NCBI GenBank assembly: GCA_030690405.1
Contig: JAUYGU010000146.1
Location: forward strand, 1 to 6,344
Direction of reading: 5' to 3'
DNA from: Dehalococcoidia bacterium
Lineage (GTDB): Bacteria; Chloroflexota; Dehalococcoidia; SM23-28-2; RBG-16-64-32
DNA length: 6,344 nucleotides
A program made the translations under genes and the position numbers. Below are positions 1 to 5,884 of the stretch, one piece after another (within the stretch, counting starts at the first letter, position 1; the number at the start of each line of letters is the position of its first letter). The notes under the pieces were generated by a model. The model was given only the letters and a program-made list of their open reading frames with translations, was not told the DNA's origin and searched no databases.

Positions 1-1
1 G

Positions 2-352
2 GCCAGCGGAGACGTCGACGTGCGCAGCGTGAGCGGCCACCTCAGCGTCAACACCTGCGGCGGCCGCTGCCAGCTGAACACCAAGAGCGGCCGCATCCGC
101 ATCGGCAGGGTGGAGAAGGCGGCCCGCGTTTCCACCCTCAGCGGCAGCGTGGAGATCGGCACCGCCGGCGAGGAAGAGGTGGTGGTCAAGTCTATCTCCG
201 GCGGCGTCACCGTGCGCGTCGCCGAGGGCAAACGCCCGCACATCAAGGTGCGGACGCTCTCCGGCAAGCTCCACTGCGACTGCCCCCAGGGCACGGACTT
301 CGACATCAAAGCCAGCACCTTCTCCGGCTCCGTTGAAGTCACCGGACCATGA
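2..352 (+). CDS. DUF4097-type beta-strand-repeat (adhesin-like solenoid) protein, 3' end only
   Basis: This reading frame is open to the left edge, so the true start lies outside the window; the GTG at 20 is only an internal valine. About 116 codons remain before the TGA at 350-352. The protein is a run of short alternating-hydrophobic strands, each introduced by a Ser-Gly turn (VSG, KSG, LSG, ISG, LSG, FSG). Numbered from the GTG at 20, the Ser-Gly pairs fall at residues 5, 23, 41, 60, 81 and 102, a spacing of about 18-21 residues. This is the pattern of DUF4097/DUF4098 'putative adhesin' beta-solenoids, whose biochemical role is poorly known and which are often linked to envelope or stress genes. 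Two close cysteine pairs (C13/C17 and C86/C88, same numbering) are visible. No membrane segment or sorting signal occurs in the part seen; any signal or anchor would be upstream. Its stop overlaps the start of the cyclase gene. The family call is fairly safe; the function is unknown. Confidence 0.8.
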   Translation, partial: ASGDVDVRSVSGHLSVNTCGGRCQLNTKSGRIRIGRVEKAARVSTLSGSVEIGTAGEEEVVVKSISGGVTVRVAEGKRPHIKVRTLSGKLHCDCPQGTDFDIKASTFSGSVEVTGP

Positions 353-882
353 GCCCGACCCGCACTACCGCCGTCCGGGCAGCCCCAGGCGCCATCGTGT
401 TTACGGACATCGCCGGCTTCACGGAGTTCACCGCCGCGCGTGGCGATGAGGCCGCCCTCGCCCTCCTCGCCCTCCAGGAACGGCTGGTCCGCGAGGAGAT
501 GGACGACCGCGGGCGCATCGTCAAGGAGTTGGGCGACGGCCTGATGCTCTGGTTCGACGACCCCTGCCGGGCCGTCGCGGTGGCGCTGGCCCTCCAGGAG
601 CGGTTCGACCGCGAGGCCACCGCCGAGGAGCTGCCCCTGTGGGTGCGCATGGGCGTGCACTACGGGCAGCCGGCACAGCGGGGCGACGACCTGGTAGGCC
701 ACGACGTGAACGTCGCCTCCCGAATCGTGGAGCTTGCCGCGCCCGGCGAGGTGCTCGCATCCGAGGCGGCCGTTCAGCGCATCGGCGACGGCCTGCCAGA
801 CGTCTTCTTCGAGGAGGTGGGGCCGGTGGTGATGAAGGGGATCCCCGCGCCCATCGCGCTCTACCGCGCTCTGCGGGTGTAG
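349..882 (+). CDS. Stand-alone class III adenylate/guanylate cyclase catalytic domain protein
   Basis: This 177-residue protein is essentially one cyclase homology domain (about residues 13-175) and is predicted to convert ATP to cAMP. Motifs in order are FTDIAGFT (18-25, metal Asp20), KELGDG (59-64, purine-specifying Lys59 and second metal Asp63) and DLVGHDVNVASR (114-125). The last holds the second specificity residue Asp114 and the transition-state Asn121 and Arg125. By alignment to the known family all six key residues are present, and the Lys/Asp pair favours ATP over GTP. The C-terminal MKGIPAPIALYRAL (163-176) matches the usual 'KG...P...Y' end of such domains. There is no HAMP, PAS, GAF, FHA, membrane or TPR segment, so regulation must come from a partner or from expression. 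The ATG sits in an ATGA overlap with the upstream solenoid gene and has no clear Shine-Dalgarno, which suggests translational coupling. Class III domains act as dimers, so a homodimer is expected. Family call very secure; cAMP specificity inferred. Confidence 0.94.
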   Translation: MSPTRTTAVRAAPGAIVFTDIAGFTEFTAARGDEAALALLALQERLVREEMDDRGRIVKELGDGLMLWFDDPCRAVAVALALQERFDREATAEELPLWVRMGVHYGQPAQRGDDLVGHDVNVASRIVELAAPGEVLASEAAVQRIGDGLPDVFFEEVGPVVMKGIPAPIALYRALRV

Positions 883-886
883 GCGG

Positions 887-1693
887 CTACCCCCGCCAGG
901 GGCGGTCGCGGGCCAGCGAGAGCAGCTCCTCCACCGCGCCCGAGGCCCCCGCCACGATCCCCTCGCTGTCGATCGTCGCCGGGCCGCCGTCACGGTCCCG
1001 GACGGCACCGCCGCCCTCCGTGACCAACACTATCCCCGCGGCGACGTCCCAGGGGTAGAGGTAGTGGTGCAGGAACAGGTCGTAGCGGCCGCAGGCGGCG
1101 TAGGCCAGCCCCAGCGCCGCACTCCCCATCACCCGCACGCTCTGCACCGGCCACACCTCCGCGATGAGCTCCAGCATGCGGGCCGCGCGGGCGTCCTCGT
1201 ATCCCAAATCGGCACCGATCACGCAATCCGCCAGCCGCTGGGCAGCCGACACCCGCGCCGGCTGCCCGTTCACGGTCAGGCCGGCGCCCCGCTGCGCGAA
1301 GAACTCCTCGCCGGTGGCCGGGGCGTAGGTCAGCCCCAGCAGCGGTTCGCCGTCGTGGCAGAGAGCGATATTCGTCGCGAAATACGGTATCCCCCGCGAG
1401 AAGTTGTGGGTGCCGTCCAGCGGGTCGATGACCCATAGCCAGCCCCCGCGCGGGGCCTGACCGGCGGTCTCCTCCGCCAGCACCGCGTGGTCCGGATACT
1501 CCTGTCGTAGGGCGGACAGAATCGCCCGCTCAGCCGCCAGGTCCGTCTCCGTTACGACGTTTCCCCGCCCTTTGACCTGCACGTCCTGTCGCGCGCCGAA
1601 GGCCGCCATCGCGATGCGCCCGGCCTCCTGCGCGCAGGCGCGCGCGACCTCCGCCGCCGTCCTGCCGCTCGCCGCCAGGGGGAGCTCAGGCAT
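887..1693 (-). CDS. Inositol monophosphatase family (SuhB/HisN-like) phosphatase
   Basis: This 268-residue, Mg-dependent sugar/inositol phosphomonoesterase has the full family signature: VTETDLAAE (47-55), the metal-ligand acidic pair in LAEET (Glu74/Glu75), motif A WVIDPLDGTHNF (87-98, metal ligands Asp90 and Asp93) and motif B YPWDVAAG (213-220, Asp216). GSAALGLAYAACGRYD (190-205) is the usual substrate-side segment. Length is typical. Substrate cannot be fixed from sequence: inositol-1-phosphate, fructose-1,6-bisphosphate (archaeal-type IV enzymes) and histidinol phosphate are all handled by this fold, and NFSRGIPYFA after motif A resembles the FBPase IV and HisN branches as much as SuhB. 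The ATG lies 9 bp after the argS stop, with no good Shine-Dalgarno in the gap; an in-frame start further upstream is not evident. It is probably co-transcribed and coupled with argS. Its stop is 4 bp from the stop of the convergent cyclase gene. Confidence 0.93.
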   Translation of the reverse strand: MPELPLAASGRTAAEVARACAQEAGRIAMAAFGARQDVQVKGRGNVVTETDLAAERAILSALRQEYPDHAVLAEETAGQAPRGGWLWVIDPLDGTHNFSRGIPYFATNIALCHDGEPLLGLTYAPATGEEFFAQRGAGLTVNGQPARVSAAQRLADCVIGADLGYEDARAARMLELIAEVWPVQSVRVMGSAALGLAYAACGRYDLFLHHYLYPWDVAAGIVLVTEGGGAVRDRDGGPATIDSEGIVAGASGAVEELLSLARDRPWRG

Positions 1694-1702
1694 ACAGCCG
1701 CG

Positions 1703-3361
1703 CTACATGCGCTCCGGCGCGCTCACCCCGATCAGTGAGAGCGCCCGCGCCAGCACCAGCTTCGCCGCCGCGCACAGCTTCAGCCGCGCCTTCGAGAGCG
1801 CCTCGTCATCGGTGACCACGCGGCACTTCTCATAGAAGTCGTGGAACGCCGTCGCCAGGTCCATCGCGTAGTACGGGAGCTGGTGCGGCTCCAGGCTCAG
1901 GGCGACGCTCTCCACCAGCTCCGGCAGCTGGAGCATCTTGCGGATGAGCGCCTGCTCCGACTCGTGGGTGAGGAGGGAGACGTCGCCGTCGCCGAAGGAG
2001 GGGATGCGCTCCGCCGCATGCGAGAGGATGCCGGCGATGCGGGCGTGGGCGTACTGGACGTAGTAGACGGGGTTCTCGGCGCTCTGCCGCTTGGCGAGCT
2101 CGATATCGAAGTCCATGTGCGAGTCCGCCGCCCGCCCGACGAAGAAGAAACGCACGGCGTCCGCGCCCACCTCCTCCACCACCTCTCGCAGGGTGATGAT
2201 CTCGCCCGCGCGCTTGGAGAGCTTGACGACCTCCGCGCCGCGCCTCAGGCTGACGAGCTGGTACACGATTATCGTCAGCCGCTGCGGGTCCACGCCCAGC
2301 GCCGCCACCGCGGCCTTCATGCGCGGGACGTGGCCCTGGTGATCGGCGCCCCAGACGTTGATCACTTTCTCGAAGCCGCGCAGCAGGAACTTGTCGTAGT
2401 GGTAGGCGACGTCCGAAGCGAAGTAGGTGGGCGCGCCGCTGGAGCGCACCAGCACGTTGTCCTTCTCGTCGCCCAGCTCCGAAGACGAGAACCAGACGGC
2501 GCCCTCGCGCTCCGTGACGTAGCCGCCCTCGCGCAGGTGGGCCAGCGCCTTCTCGTAGGTGGTGTCGGAATAGAGAGAGCGCTCGGAGAACCAGCGGTCG
2601 TAGTGCACGTCCACCAGCGCCAGGTCGTCCTTGATGACGTCCATCATCCGGGCGACGCCCAGGTCGTGCAGCTCCGGCGGGTAGGGTTCGCCGGGCGGCC
2701 CTAGGAGCGATTCGCCGCGCTCCTCCCTGATCCGCTCGGCCAGCAGCACCATGTAATCGCCCGGGTAGCCTCCCTCCGGTATCTCCACCTCGCGGCCGAA
2801 GAGCTGCTGGTAGCGGGCGTAGAGGGTGGCGGCGAACGTCTCCGTCTGGGTGCCGGCGTCGTTCACAAGGTACTCGCGCTGGACCTGGTAGCCGGCGGCG
2901 GCGAGCACATTCGCCAGCGTATCGCCCAGCGCAAGGCCACGGCCGTTGCCGACGTGGATCGGGCCGACGGGGTTCGCGGAGACGTACTCCACCTGCAGGG
3001 AGCGGCCTTCGCCCAGCGGCACGTCCCCGAAGCGCTCCCCCGCCTCCAGGACAGCGTCAACCTGCGAGGCCAGCCAGGAAGGGGCCAGCCGGAAGTTCAC
3101 GAAGCCCGGCGGCGCCACGTCCGCGGTCGCCAGCGCCTGGTCCACTTCGACGTGCGCGGCGATGACCTTCGCCATCTCCAGCGGGCTCATCCGCGCCGAG
3201 CGTGAGAGGCGAAGGGCCAGGCTTGAGGCGTAATCGCCGTGCTCCGGGCGCTGCGGGCGCTCCAGCGGCACGTCCGGCACCGCCAGGGCGGGCAGCTCGC
3301 CGGCGTCCTGCGCCTTCCGCACCGCGTCCGATATGAGCCGTTCCAGCTCCTGCTTGATCAT
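1703..3361 (-). CDS. argS: Arginyl-tRNA synthetase (class I)
   Basis: This enzyme charges tRNA-Arg with arginine in the cytoplasm. It is 552 residues from the chosen ATG, normal for ArgS. Domains in order: the ArgRS N-terminal additional domain (about 1-90, with RPEHGDYASSLAL at 38-50); the class I Rossmann core starting at EYVSANPVGPIHVGNGRG (125-142), with HVGN as the HIGH motif; GADHQGHVPR (338-347); the KMSKS-equivalent KLSKR (380-384); and the C-terminal DALR-type anticodon-binding helical domain (about 433-552, beginning around YYVQYAHARI). A start at 3406 would add 15 residues, but I prefer 3361: it has AGGAG four bases upstream, the protein then begins MIKQELERLI as expected for an ArgS N-terminus, and the extra codons are simply a GC hairpin. 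The gene follows recG after 83 bp and precedes the IMPase gene by 9 bp. Confidence 0.97.
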   Translation of the reverse strand: MIKQELERLISDAVRKAQDAGELPALAVPDVPLERPQRPEHGDYASSLALRLSRSARMSPLEMAKVIAAHVEVDQALATADVAPPGFVNFRLAPSWLASQVDAVLEAGERFGDVPLGEGRSLQVEYVSANPVGPIHVGNGRGLALGDTLANVLAAAGYQVQREYLVNDAGTQTETFAATLYARYQQLFGREVEIPEGGYPGDYMVLLAERIREERGESLLGPPGEPYPPELHDLGVARMMDVIKDDLALVDVHYDRWFSERSLYSDTTYEKALAHLREGGYVTEREGAVWFSSSELGDEKDNVLVRSSGAPTYFASDVAYHYDKFLLRGFEKVINVWGADHQGHVPRMKAAVAALGVDPQRLTIIVYQLVSLRRGAEVVKLSKRAGEIITLREVVEEVGADAVRFFFVGRAADSHMDFDIELAKRQSAENPVYYVQYAHARIAGILSHAAERIPSFGDGDVSLLTHESEQALIRKMLQLPELVESVALSLEPHQLPYYAMDLATAFHDFYEKCRVVTDDEALSKARLKLCAAAKLVLARALSLIGVSAPERM

Positions 3362-3365
3362 CGGT

Positions 3366-3370
3366 CTCCT
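3366..3370 (-). promoter_or_regulatory. Shine-Dalgarno of argS
   Basis: Read on the minus strand this is AGGAG, followed by ACCG and then the ATG at 3361-3359. The 4-nt spacing is a little short, but the match to the anti-Shine-Dalgarno is good. It decides the argS start in favour of 3361 over the in-frame ATG at 3406. Confidence 0.65.
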
Positions 3371-3382
3371 GAAAGCACCATA

Positions 3383-3403
3383 CCGCCCCGTAAAGAGGGG
3401 CGG
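3383..3403 (-). promoter_or_regulatory. GC-rich hairpin in the argS leader / recG 3' region
   Basis: CCGCCCC (3383-3389) and GGGGCGG (3397-3403) form a perfect 7-bp stem, all G-C pairs, with a 7-nt loop (3390-3396). It lies 42 bp past the recG stop and 21 bp before the argS start, in the only sizeable non-coding gap of the window. On the minus strand the downstream bases are TATGGTGC, without a U-run, so it is not a canonical intrinsic terminator. It may be a weak terminator or mRNA-end stabiliser for recG, or a leader element affecting argS. The gap is too short to hold a complete T-box. The hairpin is seen directly; its role is unknown. Confidence 0.45.
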
Positions 3404-3418
3404 CATTTCGCAACCCCG

Positions 3419-3424
3419 ATTCTA
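3419..3424 (-). promoter_or_regulatory. Possible -10 element for argS
   Basis: The minus strand reads TAGAAT, five of six matches to the TATAAT consensus, about 58 bp upstream of the argS ATG in an otherwise GC-rich gap. The hexamer expected 17 bp further upstream (3442-3447, TAGCGC) does not resemble a -35 box. It is a weak candidate for an internal promoter giving argS expression independent of recG. Confidence 0.2.
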
Positions 3425-3444
3425 TCAGCCGCGCGGCGGCGGCG

Positions 3445-5880
3445 CTAGGACACCTCCGCCGTTATCCGCCCCCACAGCTCGCTCATCCGCGCCGCCAGCG
3501 TCCGGTGCTCCGGCCGCGAAAGCTCCGGGTCGCCGTCGAGCAGGCGGATCGCCTCCGCCCGCGCCTGCTCGATCAGGGCCACATCAGTTAAACGCGCCAC
3601 CTTCAGATCAGGCAAACCGGACTGCCGCGTCCCGAAGTACTCTCCCGGCCCGCGGATGCGCAGGTCCTCCTCGGCGAGCTTGAAACCGTCGTGGGTGGTC
3701 TCTATGATGCGCAGCCGCTCCTGCGCCTCCTCCGACGGGTTCTCCGATAGGAGCAGGCAGTAGGCCTGCACGCTGCTCCTGCGCACGCGGCCGCGGAACT
3801 GGTGGAGCTGGGCGAGCCCGAAGCGGTCGGCGCCCTCCACCAGCATCACGGTGGCGTTCGGCACGTCGATGCCCACCTCCACCACGGCGGTGGACACCAG
3901 CACGTCGAGTTCGCCGTCGCGGAAGGCCCGCATCACGGCGTCCTTCTCGCCGGGGGTCATGCGCCCGTGCAGGAGGCCCAGCCTGAGGTCCGGGAAGACG
4001 TCCGCGCAGAGACGCTCGTACTCCTGAACGGCCGCCCTGGCGGCCACCGCCTCCGACTCCTCGACGAGCGGGCAGATGACGTAGGCCTGGCGTCCTGTCT
4101 GCACCTGCTTGTGGAGGAAGTCGTACGCCTGCTGTCGCTGGTCCGGCCGCAGGCGGTAGGTCTTCACGGGCGGACGGCCGGGCGGCATCTCGTCCAGGAC
4201 GGAGAGGTCGAGGTCGCCGTAGACGGTGAGAGCGAGGGTGCGGGGGATCGGCGTCGCGGTCATCACCAGGACGTGCGGGCTGGCGCCCTTCTGACGCAGC
4301 GCCGCCCGCTGCTCCACGCCGAAGCGGTGCTGCTCGTCGACGACCACCAGACCGAGGCGCTGGAACGAGACCTCCCCCTGGATCAGCGCCTGCGTGCCGA
4401 TGGCGATGTCCGTCTCGCCGCGCGCCAGGCTGTCCTGGGCCGCCGCCTTCTCGGACGCCTTCAGGCTGCCCCTGAGGAGCGTCACCCGTAGCGGCTTCCC
4501 CAGGTACTCGGGCTGGAAGACGTCGCGCCACAGCGCCTCCTCGGCGTTGGAGAAGAGCGCGCAGAACGTGCGGTAGTGCTGCTCCGCCAGCACCTCCGTG
4601 GGCGCCATGATGGCGCCCTGGTAGCCGCCGGCGACCGCGGCCAGCAGCGCCGTCGCCGCGACGACGGTCTTGCCGCTGCCGACGTCGCCCTCCAGCAGGC
4701 GCGACATCGGTACGCTGCCACCGATGTCCCTCAGCACCTCGTCGATGGCCCGCCGCTGGGCGGCCGTGAGCCCGAACGGCAGCGAGCTCTCGAACCCCTC
4801 GCGCACGGCCGGCGGCAGCGCGAGCTGCGGCGCCGAGCCCTCCTCCTGGTACAGCCGCCGCCGGCGCACCACGCCCAGCTCGATGTACAGCAGCTCCTCC
4901 AGCGCGAACCGCCTTCGCGCCTCCTGCGCCTCCCGCGGGGAGACCGGGACGTGCATACCGCGCATCGCCCGCGGGAGCGGCGGGACCTTCAGGCGCCGGC
5001 GTACGTCGTCCGGCAGCGTCTCCTCCAGCCCATCGGCCCGGGCTTCCACCGCCTCGCGGGCGAGCCGGCGGACGAGTCGCTGCGGCAGCCCCTCGGTGCC
5101 GGGGTACACGGGTACCAGGCGCCGCGTGTGGAGCGATTCGCCCTCCAGCGGCTCCCACTCGGGGTTCTCCATCTGGAGGCGGCCGCGAAACGCCGTCACC
5201 TTGCCGCTGAGGGCGACCTTCATGCCGGTCTTGAGCTGGCGGGCGAGGTACGTCTGACCCCACCAGACGACGCGCAGCATCGCGCCCGCGCTGTCCTGGA
5301 CCAGCGCCTCCGTAGCCCGGCGCCGGCCCACGAGTCCGGCGCCGGCTGAGAACACCTCGCCCAGGACGGTCTGCTCCTCGCCCACGACCAGCTTCGAAAC
5401 GGGGCGCACCTCAGAGAAGTCGTGGTAACGGAAGGGGAACAGCCAGAGGAGATCGCTGACCTTCTCGATCCCGAGCTTCCTGAGCTTGGCGGCGTAGGCG
5501 CGGCTGACGCCCTTCAGCGCCTCCAGCGGCGGGTCCGCCGGCGGCGGGGGCGTCGGCTTCGGACGGGCGGGCCGGGGAGCGGCGGCGCGTTTCGACTCGC
5601 GAGGTTCGACTCGCGAAGGGGACTCCTGGGGGAGGGGAGCGCTCAGCGCCTTCTCCAGCTCCTCGATGACGCGTTGGCGCTGCACCGGGTGCAGCGCCCG
5701 GTAGCCGCCGGGCGGGAGTGAGCGGAGCAGCTGCTGGAAGCGGTGTTCGGGCGGGAGGGCGGACTCGGCCAGGAAGTTTCGCAGGTAGGCGTCCAGCCCG
5801 CCGATGACCGCCGTGTCCGCGAACCGCCGCGAGCGCTCCAGCGTCAGGACTTTGCGCAGCCTTTGGACCGCCTCCGACAA
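3445..5880 (-). CDS. recG: ATP-dependent DNA helicase RecG with extended N-terminus
   Basis: This superfamily 2 translocase reverses stalled forks and processes branched recombination intermediates. It has 811 residues, versus roughly 690 in E. coli. Order: an extra N-terminal helical region (1-80); a Pro/Arg/Ala-rich linker (81-118); helix-hairpin-like LKGVSRAYAAKLRKLGI (122-138); the OB-fold 'wedge' (about 160-260); helicase lobe 1 with Walker A GDVGSGKT (398-405), DEQH (515-518) and TATPIPRT (541-548); lobe 2 with LLHGRM (636-641), STAVVEVGIDVP (663-674) and motif VI; and the RecG-specific TRG region (DGFKLAEEDL to GTRQSG, 731-755). Motif VI reads QFRGRVRRS (694-702), where RecG normally has QxRGRVGRG; the two arginine positions are kept. 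The start is TTG at 5880, 4 bp after the degV stop. A GGAGG (5896-5900) lies 15 nt upstream, rather far, so coupling to degV is likely. No ATG, GTG or TTG alternative occurs nearby downstream. Confidence 0.97.
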   Translation of the reverse strand: MSEAVQRLRKVLTLERSRRFADTAVIGGLDAYLRNFLAESALPPEHRFQQLLRSLPPGGYRALHPVQRQRVIEELEKALSAPLPQESPSRVEPRESKRAAAPRPARPKPTPPPPADPPLEALKGVSRAYAAKLRKLGIEKVSDLLWLFPFRYHDFSEVRPVSKLVVGEEQTVLGEVFSAGAGLVGRRRATEALVQDSAGAMLRVVWWGQTYLARQLKTGMKVALSGKVTAFRGRLQMENPEWEPLEGESLHTRRLVPVYPGTEGLPQRLVRRLAREAVEARADGLEETLPDDVRRRLKVPPLPRAMRGMHVPVSPREAQEARRRFALEELLYIELGVVRRRRLYQEEGSAPQLALPPAVREGFESSLPFGLTAAQRRAIDEVLRDIGGSVPMSRLLEGDVGSGKTVVAATALLAAVAGGYQGAIMAPTEVLAEQHYRTFCALFSNAEEALWRDVFQPEYLGKPLRVTLLRGSLKASEKAAAQDSLARGETDIAIGTQALIQGEVSFQRLGLVVVDEQHRFGVEQRAALRQKGASPHVLVMTATPIPRTLALTVYGDLDLSVLDEMPPGRPPVKTYRLRPDQRQQAYDFLHKQVQTGRQAYVICPLVEESEAVAARAAVQEYERLCADVFPDLRLGLLHGRMTPGEKDAVMRAFRDGELDVLVSTAVVEVGIDVPNATVMLVEGADRFGLAQLHQFRGRVRRSSVQAYCLLLSENPSEEAQERLRIIETTHDGFKLAEEDLRIRGPGEYFGTRQSGLPDLKVARLTDVALIEQARAEAIRLLDGDPELSRPEHRTLAARMSELWGRITAEVS
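5591..5616 (-). repeat. 12-bp direct repeat inside the recG linker
   Basis: TTCGACTCGCGA occurs at 5591-5602 and again at 5605-5616, a 14-bp period. Because 14 is not a multiple of three, the two copies are read in different frames of recG, giving SRVE and then P-RES-K in the Pro/Arg-rich linker. This looks like a small slippage or duplication tolerated in a disordered linker. The unit contains the palindrome TCGCGA. Confidence 0.7.
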
Positions 5881-5884
5881 GCGG

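Noticed and set aside
20..352. Complete small 110-residue protein starting at the GTG at 20
   Set aside because: The repeat pattern (ASGDVDV) continues upstream of the GTG to the window edge, so this is the tail of a longer gene.
893..905. Terminator hairpin CCGCC/GGCGG within the end of the IMPase gene
   Set aside because: The stem is only 5 bp with a 3-nt loop, has no U-run, and is easily produced by chance at this GC content.
1841..2704. A 287-codon plus-strand open frame opposite argS
   Set aside because: Its composition (L, V, H, R, D-rich) mirrors the antisense of ArgS codons, it shows no domain, and argS is complete on the other strand.
3383..3403. Canonical Rho-independent terminator after recG
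   Set aside because: The stem is good, but neither strand has a T-run following it, so I list it only as a hairpin of unknown role.
3362..3406. Upstream ATG at 3406 giving a 567-residue ArgS
   Set aside because: The extra 15 codons consist of the hairpin and spacer, and the ATG at 3361 has a Shine-Dalgarno and a family-like N-terminus.
3608..5263. A 551-codon open frame on the minus strand, inside recG in another frame
   Set aside because: It is extremely rich in Arg, Gly, Ala and Pro with no recognisable domain, as expected for an alternate frame of a GC-rich gene. RecG motifs across the same stretch are intact.
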